DNA from: Adiantum capillus-veneris
Lineage: Eukaryota; Streptophyta; Polypodiopsida; Polypodiales; Pteridaceae
Direction of reading: 5' to 3'
Assembly: GCA_014529385.2 (NCBI GenBank)
Contig: CM043971.1
Span: 27,816,769 to 27,880,768, forward strand
Length of the DNA stretch: 64,000 nucleotides
Under the pieces are notes generated by a model. It saw nothing but the letters and a program-made list of their open reading frames with translations, searched no databases and was not told the origin of the DNA. Position 1 is the stretch's first letter. The number at the start of each line of letters is the position of its first letter. Positions 12,492 to 22,596 of this stretch are shown piece by piece. The translations under genes were made by a program, and so were the position numbers.

Positions 12492-13067
12492 GGTATAACG
12501 TGAATCTATGGTACTTTGAGCTACAATATGGTAGCAATGTGGATCCATATTGTCAGGTTTTTCTTCTAAAAGCGTCTCTAATTCCATGGTGACTACCATG
12601 ATACCCTGGTACATAAAGCCATGATGCTTATTACTATTTCAAAGTTTTTATTTACTGAAAGCGTCTTTGATGCCATGGTACGTAAATTCATGATGATGAT
12701 TCCTATTTCAAAGTTTTTCTAAGTCTTTCCAATGCCATGGTACGTAAAGCTATGATGATGATTGTTGTCAGTTAAGATCTTGGGGGGGCCAATATGTTTA
12801 TTACATGTCGGCTTTGTGTGCACATGTGATTACATCAATATTATGTGTGTTTCTATGTCGTCTACACATGTGATTACATCGGCATTACATTTGTTCCTAT
12901 GTCGTCTCTAGAGCGACGTCGCGAACCGTCTCTAAGGACAATGTGATGTGATTATTTCTAACCTTTACGTCTCGATATGTTTCTTGAGTTGTTGTTGTCA
13001 ACAGGATAAAAATCACATCAAGCAGCACATACAAGGGATCAAAGACGCTAAAGCTCCTGCAACTTAA
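12492..13067 (+). CDS. Two candidate 3' exons of an unknown protein gene
   Basis: Exon 12492-12556 follows a good acceptor (TTTTGTCGATGCAG) and encodes YNVNLWYFELQYGSNVDPYC plus Q, ending in CAG before GTTTTT. Exon 13005-13067 follows GTTGTTGTCAACAG, is in the same phase, encodes DKNHIKQHIQGIKDAKAPAT and ends in TAA. The peptide is not recognised. The 448 bp intron contains the right-hand CCATGG repeat array and a ~50 bp tandem repeat, so a repeat seems to have landed in the intron. Upstream exons are not secured. It could be a gene remnant captured by a mobile element. Confidence 0.35.
12571..12757 (+). repeat. Tandem array of CCATGGTACGTAAA-type units, right side
   Basis: Three units of about 61-69 bp read GCGTCT[C/T]T[A/G]ATNCCATGGTACGTAAA, then CATGATGATGATT and CCTATTTCAAAGTTTTT. 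They match the array at 1-178 in the opposite orientation. They sit in the putative intron of the preceding entry. Confidence 0.6.
12808..12905. repeat. Two-copy tandem repeat, ~50 bp
   Basis: ACATGTGATTACATC followed by AATATTATGTGTGTTTCTATGTCGTCT, then a second diverged copy (CGGCATTACATTTGTTCCTATGTCGTCT). It lies next to the CCATGG array and has no coding signal. Confidence 0.5.
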
Positions 13068-13272
13068 ACCTTCACTTTGTGTTTATTAGAATTTTTTGAG
13101 CCTTTATGGCCATTGTTGTATATTATGGAGTGATGTAGTGCCTGGAGAACATATTTTTGTAAATTTGAAAATTTATTAATACAATAGTGCATCTATATAG
13201 TGTTGTGGGTTTTTCCCTTGTACCCCCAAGGGTTTTTTCATCCAAAGTTAGGGACTCCTATTTGAGTCAGTG

Positions 13273-13389
13273 TGTTGGAGGTATATAGAGAGCCCACACC
13301 TATGCTATATATAGCTAGGAGTCCCCATTATATATGTGTACTCAGATTGTGCTCTCCACACACTTTGGGGATTGCATATGATGGTGTCG

Positions 13390-13456
<67 letters not shown>

Positions 13457-13488
13457 GTCTATCTACACTCTCTCCCTCCAATTCAACA
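13273..13488 (+). repeat. LTR-like copy related to the 1780-1934 LTR, expanded by (CT)n
   Basis: It starts TGTTGGAGGTATATAG and ends CTCCAATTCAACA. It shares CACTTTGGGG[A/C]TTGCATATG plus ATGGTGTC with the minus-strand LTR at 1780-1934. A CT-rich tract present in both copies has grown here to a perfect (CT)n at 13392-13453. No primer-binding site follows and the flanking 5-mers do not match, so it is probably an old solo LTR. Confidence 0.5.
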
Positions 13489-13643
13489 GCACATACGTGT
13501 ATTATTGGTCCACCGATTGTCCTTCACACACCGTAGAGCACAAGATGGGTAGCAAATCATGGAGAGAGAGGGGTAGGCACTCAAATAAGAGGAGATGCTT
13601 TATTAACCTTTAAAATGCCAACATGACCTATGAGACCAATTTT

Positions 13644-13728
<85 letters not shown>

Positions 13729-13904
13729 TTTGTTGTTGTCCTATGGCACACATACATGTAGTTTCGATCTGTCGATTGTCCGTCGCATGTCGTAGAGCAT
13801 ATAAGGGGTAGCAAAACAGGGAAACAGAGGAGTTAGCACTCAAATAAAATGAGATGCTCTATTAACCTTTTTAAATTGCCAACATGACCTATGAGACCAA
13901 TCTA

Positions 13905-13941
<37 letters not shown>
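13489..13941. repeat. Two-copy ~220 bp tandem duplication ending in (CA)n tracts
   Basis: Copy 1 (about 13489-13696) and copy 2 (about 13745-13941) share CACATAC[G/A]TGTA, CGATTGTCC, GTAGAGCA, GGGTAGCAAA, CACTCAAATAA and AACATGACCTATGAGACCAAT. Each ends in a (CA)n tract, at 13645-13696 and 13906-13941. A (GA)n tract at 13697-13726 separates them. No coding potential. Confidence 0.6.
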
Positions 13942-13945
<4 letters not shown>

Positions 13946-14290
13946 GCAACAATTTGCAATTTTTGAGAAATGTGTTATAATACTTAATATAAAAGTCAAA
14001 TGTTGATGTGTCTATGGTATGTTTCTGAAGCTTCTTAGTCCCAATACTTACCTATTATTGCATGTATTATGTTTTTGTTAGGATTAAGATCTCACATAAT
14101 GAAGAGGTAGAGGGTCGATCCAAAAATTGTCTTTGGTGAACAGGAAGCAGAAGGGAGACCACCTCAGTTGCTGAAAGGCTCCTTAAAGAGAGATGTGGAG
14201 TTTGCGGAGGCCAAAGATATATTTCCTAGAGATAATGTTATGGGGACATAGGAACCCCCCAATGACTCAGAAGCATTAGAACATAAAGAA

Positions 14291-14944
14291 GTGCCCGTAA
14301 TCATGAAGCTTCAAGTGACTAGCGCCAAAAGGAGAGACATTGATCTTTCTTCTGCCTATGAGATAGCTACAAAATGTAAGGAGGAAGGGATAGATGTTGT
14401 TGAAAATCCTGCATGTGTGGATGAAAGACTGTTTGATTTTGCAGTATTTGCAAGAGCTACTGAAATGTTCGACAAGGTCTCTTCTATCTTTAATGCCCCA
14501 TTCATTCTTGATGACCTTACAGCTCATCACATCGCTTTTCTCATGTCTAAAAGAGACAGGTTTGAGCTTGAGGTCCAAAGGGGCAAGGTGGTTCTTGTTG
14601 ACATGGTGGTGGTGCACTTAAAAGATTGTGATTCCACAAGACAATCATACAAGAAGTACCATCAGTTGTCTATCATCTTTGTAATCCACATTGACATGGT
14701 GTTTTACAGTATGATGGAAGAACTAGCAAGAGTCTTGCAGATGAGCAAATTTTCTTCTATGAGCATTTCTACCAGCTCAAACAAAAAAATCAAAAAGGTA
14801 CTCTGGTTAACCTCACTCTCCCTACCAATTGGAACTGTATTGACTGACCGGTCTCGGACAGCACAGTGTGTGAAACTCTCAAAAGCAAGATGTTTAGGGA
14901 TGTGCAAAGGTCCCTACAAAATTAAGTGCCCACTAAACTGGTAA
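14291..14944 (+). CDS. Unknown protein, 217 aa frame
   Basis: The longest unexplained frame of this area; its first ~115 residues (from MPVIMKLQVTSAKRRDIDLS) look like a genuine globular or helical sequence, rich in Glu, Lys and Asp. The C-terminal half is less convincing and may read into non-coding DNA. No domain, signal peptide or membrane segment is recognised. The distance from other genes and the repeats on both sides suggest a gene fragment or TE remnant rather than an expressed gene. Confidence 0.3.
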   Translation: MPVIMKLQVTSAKRRDIDLSSAYEIATKCKEEGIDVVENPACVDERLFDFAVFARATEMFDKVSSIFNAPFILDDLTAHHIAFLMSKRDRFELEVQRGKVVLVDMVVVHLKDCDSTRQSYKKYHQLSIIFVIHIDMVFYSMMEELARVLQMSKFSSMSISTSSNKKIKKVLWLTSLSLPIGTVLTDRSRTAQCVKLSKARCLGMCKGPYKIKCPLNW

Positions 14945-15356
<412 letters not shown>

Positions 15357-17241
15357 CCGCGCGAACGTTTGATTCCCGCTTCGTTGCAAACCATATTTAC
15401 AAGGGGATTGAGGTTTCTCTACTGCATAAATGACCATATCACAACCCGGAACATTGGCAGTAGAAACTGTATAAATTCCTTGGTTCTCAGACGCACAATG
15501 GCTCTGCAAGTGCCTATCTTGAAGCTGCGTAGGTTGACAAGTTCTGTGTTGGGATCATACGGCTCCCGAAACAACAACAATCCGTTGACGTCCAAAATAA
15601 TTACTCTTTGCAAACATTTTGCGAAACAAATAAGTAGTTAGACAATATGTTGACTTTCATATTCTTTTACATTAGTCATTACCAAAATAATCATGTCAAT
15701 GTCTAGCAAAGGTCCATACTGGGTTTGTCTGCCATGGAGGTTGTCTTGTCTAGTGTTGACATCCTTGAGCTTGTTCTCACCAGTCCCTTGTTCTTTTGCT
15801 GTTTGAGACTCTTGTGTCTCCAGTCTTGAGGGCTCCATTGCACCTGAATTAGCTTCTAATGTGCTATAATATGTTTGTGTGTCGGGAATAAATGACTCTT
15901 GATTTTTAACCTCAATAGGTGGAATTGTGGGAGAGGTGTGTTGTGCTTGAGGGTCAGGGTGTTCCTTCTCAGCCCCTCTCTCTACATAATCTTCTTACTT
16001 TTGAACTCTTCCAAGTGCAGAGGGAGTTTCAACCCTTATTTTTCCCCCAGCACCTTGATCTGTGTGATCTTGATCCTGTGTGGGCTTCCCCTCATGTTGA
16101 ATTTTCTCCTTGTCAAACTCTCTCTTTGTAGCATTTCTCTTCTCAGAAGTTCCTCCCTTCCTTGCTCCTGTCCTTTCTCAGCTGACCTTATGAAAATTAT
16201 TTGCTTCTCTCCCTCATCAATCATCATTAACTCTATAATGTGGTCATTCAATAGGGTTTGTTTTGCATCCATGCTCACAGGATGTGAAATTGGAAGTAAA
16301 TGCTTGATTAGGGTGGCATGGTATCGGTGCATATAATGTACGGTGTACTTCTCCAATGCACTCTGTAAAAGAAAAAACGAAAACAAAAAGGAACTGAGAC
16401 ACATTTTTGTCCAAAAAATCACTATGTTATAGTAATGTTGTAAAAAATGCCTACCTTTGACATGAATGGCTTTAGTGCAAAAAAGCTTTGCAATATATAC
16501 TCAGCATGGAGGAGGCACCTCCATCCACACGAGTTGGCATCCATCTATATAGGTACCATGACTTCCTTAATTTCTGACTTGTACAGCTCTAGATTTCAGT
16601 GTAGCCTTCCATATGCATGCAACGGTCTTTGTATGCATCTACAAGCAGGAAAATTTGTTATGAACCCGGCACAATAACTGTCTTCATACTTTATCCAAAA
16701 TAAAACCAATTTCTAATTCTCAATACTCACAGTTTTAATTATGAATAAGTTCCTCGAATTGAGTTTAGAGTCCAGACAGCTAGCTTGTCAAGTTCAATGC
16801 AAACCAGGTTCCATTGGGGTGGTTGCTCTCATATGGAAAAATTATGGTTGTTACATGCAGCATTGAAACAATGGGCAAGCCACTTCTTGAATGTGCCGAT
16901 AGGGGTGTTTTTCATTTTGAGAAAGACAAAAATTTGGGGATTCAAGATATATATTTTTGCATGACTTTGTGCAGATAGCTGGCTCTTGATCAAACTACAA
17001 GACACTTACTAGTTGTTAGTCTCTAGCCTCAAGGTTGAATAAAAATATGTTGAAGTTGGTGAAAGCATCTTACATTAGGAAGATATAGATAATTGAATCT
17101 GTGATTTGAGCATCTGAATCCCGCAATATATTGATATACACGGAATCTAATGCGTCTTCTTATACCATCTACTAGTTGTATATCTACTATTAATCCTTCC
17201 TCCATAGATGTTAAAATTTTGTTGTTGCTGACATCGATTTT
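15357..17241. other. Gene-poor stretch with minus-strand coding remnants
   Basis: Minus frames 16036-16422 and 15638-15838 are rich in Glu, Lys, Arg and Gln and could be the eroded tail of a longer minus-strand gene linked to the CENH3-like frame upstream (17400-17898). No domain is recognised and several stops intervene. Plus-strand frames here are pyrimidine-rich shadows. Confidence 0.3.
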
Positions 17242-17399
17242 GTGTGTAACAATGTGGTAGTTGTTAATCTCTTCTTCTATAGCATTTGGTGCTTTTTTCT
17301 CTCTTTCAGTTTATTCATCTCCTTTGCACACCAATTTTCCTGCTCAGCTCTAGCCCTGGTATTCACATCGTGGGTGACTTCTATAATCTTCACCTCTGC

Positions 17400-17898
17400 C
17401 TATGACCTTGATGGAGGAATAAGAAAAATTGCCTTCGTTTTATTGTCTATAAATTCATTGGGCTGGAGCAGTTTATCATATCTCCACCTTACTCTTTTCA
17501 AAGTTTCACTCTCCTTGTCCATAATCCTTACCCTTTGTGCATGTGCTGCAACAGTTGTTATATCATTTAAATATTCTAGAAAAAATCTTTTGTTGCCTCT
17601 TGTAGTGCCAGTAGTGCAACAGGTTTCCACCTCATGGTGCCAAAACATGCTTGCTCACATATTGACCTGACTAGTCTTTGGAATGGGATCTTTAGTACAA
17701 GAAGCTCAATACATTTTTTAGACTTCCTCATTTCCTTGAACATCTTGATGTGTCTTTGTAGCCTCTTCATCCTTGTAGCTTTATCGATTTTCATGGGCTT
17801 TCCTGGTCTCTTCTTTTTACTAGCAGATCTTCCTCCTACTTTAGTAGCCAACCCTAGACCTTTGCGTTCCTTTCTCACAATCGCCTTTTTTCTTGCCA
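17400..17898 (-). pseudogene. CENH3-like histone-fold gene, one frameshift
   Basis: ATG at 17896-17898 has a good context (ATAATGGCA). The product starts MARKKAIVRKERKG, then GLATKVGGRSASKKKRPGKP: a short basic H3-type tail. The fold follows: KCIELLVLKIPFQRLVRSI (alpha-N and alpha-1), then FGTMRWKPVALLALQEATKD (loop 1 and alpha-2). Loop 1 is one residue longer than in canonical H3 and carries Trp in an RW pair, both hallmarks of centromeric H3. At a T6 run (17580-17585 on plus) the frame breaks. One frame over, homology continues as HAQRVRIMDKESETLKRV, matching H3 HAKRVTIMPKDIQLARRI. A TAG follows at 17397-17399. The usual EDTNLCAI segment is strongly diverged. A (CT)n microsatellite lies just upstream. 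It is best read as a diverged, probably inactive CENH3 relative; an unrecognised intron at the break is possible. Confidence 0.6.
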
Positions 17899-17917
17899 TT
17901 ATCCTGTAAGTCAATAG

Positions 17918-17968
<51 letters not shown>
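17918..17968. repeat. (CT)n microsatellite
   Basis: A perfect dinucleotide run between the CENH3-like start and the truncated 3' end of the minus-strand LINE. Confidence 0.9.
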
Positions 17969-17970
<2 letters not shown>

Positions 17971-17984
17971 GAAAAACTTTCTCT

Positions 17985-20900
17985 TTATATTACAATAATT
18001 TACAATCTATTTTGTCATAGAGTCTACCATAAATGATCAATCTGGAGTAAGCATGTTCACCAAGCAGAGAGATACACCTACTAATTCGAGGACTAAACCC
18101 CATACCTTGCATGGTTTACTGCACAAAGTCCCACTACACTGTGTCAAAATGTTATTAAATATTGACCTCCCTCCAATGAAGCATGTTTGAGCTAGGTGAA
18201 TGTGTTTTCTGGGTTTGGGGCCAATCCTAAGAGCAATGGCTTTTGCGAGTATTTTATACATTATCCCCATCATGGTGATAGGTCTCCAGGTCTCCAATCC
18301 ACTAGGGTTTTAGGGAAGGTTGTTTTGGGGATGAGTTTGATGATGCCGTGTTTGAGTGTAGGATCCATGTTTTGGGAGATCCACACAGCATTAATAAGTG
18401 GAATCACAATCGCCTTCAATACATCCCAATATGCCATTATGAATTCTTTGGACAATCCACATAACACAAGGGTTTTGTCATTAGGAAGCTCCTTCAAAGA
18501 GAAAAATAGTTTTGACTCCTCAAAGGGTTGTTCCAGTCTGTAGAGCTTTGAACATATGGCTTCATTGCACTCAGTAGAGTTTCCATAGCCAAGTTTTTGT
18601 CAAGAGATTGGTGAGGCGGAACATTCAATAGATCATTAAAGTGATAAGTGGCTAAATCAGCAATTTCATTTATCTTGGTTAGTGGAGGCCCATCCCCATC
18701 ATGGAGTACTGTGTTCTGTTGTCTAGCTTTATTGTGCTTTAATTTTTTTGTAGAAACCCTTGGATGTATCTGTACAATCAGCCAAAACCCATTGCCTGCA
18801 TAAGATCTCGGCTTTTCTCACTTGATTTTATTCCTCAGCAAAGATTACATCTCAGGCATCCAAATCAGTTGGACACAATGTGGTTATGCCAGCTTTATGC
18901 AGCAACCATTTTGCTGATGCTTGAGCGTCAATCGCTGCCTATTTGGATTGTCTAGCTACTTGTTTACCCACACTCCGAATACATGATTGCAATCAAGCCA
19001 TGACATGAAGCCATATTAGCAGAGGATTATCATGCAACTGGTGAGCATTAGCAATAGTAATGTGAACATATGCTTTAAAATCTAGATGATTCAGCAACGA
19101 GTTGTTGATCATTAAAGGCCTAGAGTATCCAAACTCATTTGAAGGAGACTACTCCAGATTAGAAAGAGTAAGAAAATGATCCGATAGTGCTGTTGCAACA
19201 TCCACAAACATGTCATCATTATTAGGTAACCAATCAACCCCAATGTAGTAGATTATATCCAGTCGTGACCAAGAGGCATCATGAGAAAGAGAGTGAAAGG
19301 TAAAACCATTCGACAATCTAGAAACCGACGTCCAAGCATCCTTAAGATTAGCTTAGGCTTGAAGGTGTGTCCACAAAGGAGTCTCAGATATTGGCATGAC
19401 AAAGCCCAAGGAGGTAATGTGGGCACCTTGTTGTACCATATTAAAATCGCCCCCACTAAGGCCTTAAGTCCAAGTGAAATCTCCTAGCTATTGCCAAAGA
19501 GAGATCCTTTTATTGGAAAGATTATCTGCATAAATTTTGTTTGTGGACAAATTCTGAGTGCATATGGAAAATTGAGCACCTTCCTGATTCATGGTCAAGG
19601 ATCCATTGGGGCTTGCGAGAATCTCGGATGTAAGTAAGGGTACTCGAGTACTGTCCTTTTTTTCCCGCCTTAAAACATTGAATATCCTTTATAGTGCGTA
19701 CAATCTCCAGCTCTATGGTGCAGCTTATGTGCTTGCACCATACAAACATCCAACTTTGAGCTAAACAACCAATTATGAAAAGAAAACAGCCTTGTGGGAT
19801 GGCTTAACCCCTTAACAGTAAAGGAAGCTATCTTCATGAGGGGAGAGGGGTACTAAGAACTAGCTCGGTATCTTCATCACTTTCCTCAGTCATGTGCACC
19901 TCCAGATTAATAGGCGGGGATTCTTTAGGTCTAGATGTGGAGTGGTGAGCTATCACCGAGTCGATAGCAACTAGGGTGTCCAAGGATGGAACATCCTGCA
20001 ACACATCAAAACCATTGGGAGAGGTGTACTCGGTGATACTGGCTTAGCCCTGAAATTTCATTTAGAGAGTTGAAATCCATCAGCATCTATCAGCCTTTTC
20101 CCCTTGTTGATAGGCCAGGGGTTTCAAAAAGAGCTGGCTTGGTTCCCTACATGCGTTTTTATGGATGAAGGTGAAGATTGTTGAGCGGCTTTGGGGTGTC
20201 CCGGTGGAGTAGATTTCAGAGTTTTTTTGTAATGTCCAGGGGGGGCAGCATAGATAGGAGTGTGAGGTGGGGAGGAGGAAGGAGCCTGCGCCTTATCCCC
20301 TATTTGATAGCTCAATTTGCCAAATATTTTCTCCTTGGGGACCATATGCTTACGACCTGGGTAAGCAGGAATCAATTCTACTGAGCCTTTAGCCAATGTA
20401 GGACAATTTTTTGAGAAGTGTTCCAAAAGACCACCATGGAAACATAAGCCAACTAAGTTTCCCCATTTTAGGTAGATAACCAATCTTCCAATAGATTCCA
20501 ATTCAATTTCGAATGTCTGGGGCATACTCTAGTCCGTTTGCCACATCACACATGCTCGATTTCTATTAAGATAGTTGATAGTGGGGGCAAATAGTACTTT
20601 GCCTAAAGATGTTGCTAAATCATTGATAGTAGGCCATAAGAATGTCATCAAATCTACAAATTCAACCCAAACCGGGCATTTGAAAAGCAAATCCTCCTTA
20701 ATTTGTTTCATTGGTTGCCAAGGAAAGACATGCACCACTTGTCCACATAAGATGATAGTCGAGGTGTTTTTGAAGGATTGTTGATCTTCTACCTTGAAGA
20801 AAAGGACTTCGTAAAGCCCTGAGCCATTGTAGGAAACCTTGTCCACAACAACCCTCCTAAACCCTTGATCCAAGTAACAAGCTATCTCATTCAAAGCAGG

Positions 20901-20990
20901 TAATTTCCCCGTGAAATACGAGATGATAGCCCGAGTTGTGAAGACAGACACCTGGATGAGCTCCACATTTGCAAGTAAAGTTACTTTGTT
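17985..20990 (-). mobile_element. Decayed L1-type LINE
   Basis: Read on the minus strand the order is ORF1-like (20966 to 20124), a heavily broken endonuclease region (about 20100-18550), then RT fingers (18497-18037). RT landmarks include LSKEFIMAYWDVL, IIKLIPKT and DWRP, then MMGIMYKILAKAIALRIG, QTCFIGGRSIFNNI and, in another frame, MGFSPRISRCISLL. Homology ends near 17990 before the YADD palm motif, so the 3' half of RT is missing. Frames change repeatedly and stops are common. The ORF1 design marks it as a plant L1 relative, different from the LINE at 21.4-26.1 kb. Confidence 0.7.
20124..20966 (-). pseudogene. LINE ORF1 (DUF4283-like plus degenerate CCHC knuckle)
   Basis: Two frames, 20529-20966 and 20124-20525, are in register and separated by a TAG at 20529-20531. 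The first holds the DUF4283-type core (FPWQPMKQIKEDLLFKCPVW, then VEFVDLMTFLWPTI and a LGKVLFAPT segment). The second holds GLCFHGGLLEHFSKNCP, a decayed zinc knuckle of the plant L1 ORF1 C-terminus. This protein would bind LINE RNA. It belongs to the minus-strand LINE above. Confidence 0.6.
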
Positions 20991-21059
20991 CTAACCTTGT
21001 ACTTCAAGATCTATTGTGAGAGTATCTTGGATGCTATGGGCAAGAGTTTCTTTGTCTAG

Positions 21060-21329
21060 AATCTTTTCTGACACAACAGAGGATGCTACTGCTTCACGAG
21101 GGTTAAGTAGGAATGCAAAAGGGAGTGCCATTAATGCTCACCTTCTCCCTCTCTCTTTCTCTCTGCTGTCGTTTTTTACTACGCTGTTGTATTTGACTCA
21201 CTCGCGAGCCCTGTGAAGAACTTGTTAGCCTTAGGAGACCATCGTGTGCCTCTCTCACGCTGTTGTATTTTGTATTGGACAGACTCGCGAGTCCTGTGAA
21301 GAACACGTTACCTCAGGAGACCATCGCGG

Positions 21330-21331
<2 letters not shown>
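21060..21331. repeat. Two ~75 bp tandem copies upstream of a (CT)n tract
   Basis: ACGCTGTTGTATTT, GAC...ACTCGCGAG[C/T]CCTGTGAAGAAC, then AGGAGACCATCG occur at about 21180-21245 and again at 21258-21331. They lie between the two oppositely oriented LINEs. No coding signal. Confidence 0.55.

Positions 21332-21417
<86 letters not shown>
21332..21417. repeat. (CT)n microsatellite at the 5' end of the plus-strand LINE
   Basis: An 86 bp perfect (CT)n tract immediately precedes the LINE leader. A second (CT)n tract follows the LINE tail at 26053-26119. Confidence 0.9.
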
Positions 21418-21420
<3 letters not shown>

Positions 21421-21645
21421 GCAGCCGTTTTTTGACCTAGTAGACAGCAGTCCACTCTTTTGATCATAACTTCTTCATCCGAACTCCGATTTGGGTGATC
21501 TATAGCCTCAATCAAAGAGCACAAAATCCTCTACGCATTGATGTAAAGACAGAAATTTTCAGAGTTATGGAAGGCATTTTTGTAGCAGCATTTCCGAAGT
21601 GAACAGGTTCAACAAAATTGATTCTCATCTCCTATTTTACATACA

Positions 21646-22596
21646 ATGTCTTCCGGCACTCGCAAGGGTTCTTCTTCTTCAACAAGGTCCACAACCATTG
21701 TGGAAAATGATCCAAAATCTCCTAAGTGTGGAGATAGCAACACAACCACCCAACCAACGACATCGGAAACCATGATCATGGCGTACTTGGTATCATTGCA
21801 AGAGACCGTAAACAAACAAGGCGAAGACTTACGAGCACTTGCAATGGAGAATGGCACACTAAGGGTACTTGTGGTTGAGAATGAGAATCTCAAGAGGACA
21901 CTTGAGATGCAAACAACACGTTTGATGTAACTTGAAGAGGAAGTCAAGGAATGTAAACGCTCTCTTGTGGACTTGAATGCTTTGAAGGAGCGGATGAGCA
22001 AAGTAGAGCATGACCATGTATTGAAAGAGGAGAAATTTGACACTATGATCCGGGATGTATGCGACATGAAAAATGTATGCACAAACAAGTCTTGGGCTGA
22101 TGTATGTGGTAGCAATGTGGTTTCTAATTCCTCACTCATGCAAGCTATGGTTCAAACAAAGAATGTTGAGAATGTGGATGTGGAGGAGTTGAAGGAACGG
22201 GAGCGACGTTCCAAGAACATTGTTATTCGTGGAATTCCCGAAGAGAAGTTAGAGACACCTCCTTCTCTTGCCATTGTTATTGAAGATTTCTTCAAAACCC
22301 ACTTTGGCATGTCCGGAGTTATGGTCTATGGAGCACATAGAGTGGGGAAGCAAGGAGCTCCTCGCTCGGGAGAACGGCCAATTGTATGCACCATGCTGGA
22401 TGAGACCAAGCGAAAGATTATCCTTGATAATAGTTGGATCTATTTGAGGGATACAAAATGTTTTGTATGTGAAGATCGTACTATTAAGCAACAAAATATG
22501 CGTCGCAAGGCATATGAGGAAAAGAATAATAAAAACAAGGAGATCTCTCATGAAGAAAATGTGCCCAACGAGGAGGCAAGTCTCTCAAGCAAATAG
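21646..22596 (+). pseudogene. LINE ORF1 protein (coiled coil plus RRM-like, L1 ORF1p type), one in-frame TAA
   Basis: ATG at 21646 follows TTTTACATACA. Residues ~1-45 are a Ser/Thr-rich disordered head. Residues ~45-130 are a heptad-rich coiled coil (ENGTLRVLVVENENLKRTLE). Residues ~185-295 form the L1 ORF1p-type nucleic-acid-binding module with SKNIVIRGIPEE, FGMSGVMVYGAHRVGK, RPIVCTMLDETKRK and the basic IKQQNMRRKAYEEK tail. A TAA at 21928-21930 interrupts the coiled coil in frame, so this copy would give only the first 94 residues. The terminal TAG is 22594-22596 and ORF2 continues in the same frame. The product would coat LINE RNA. Confidence 0.75.

Noticed and set aside
21244-21524. Frames rich in SLSLSL or EREREK
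   Set aside because: (CT)n microsatellite; no gene.
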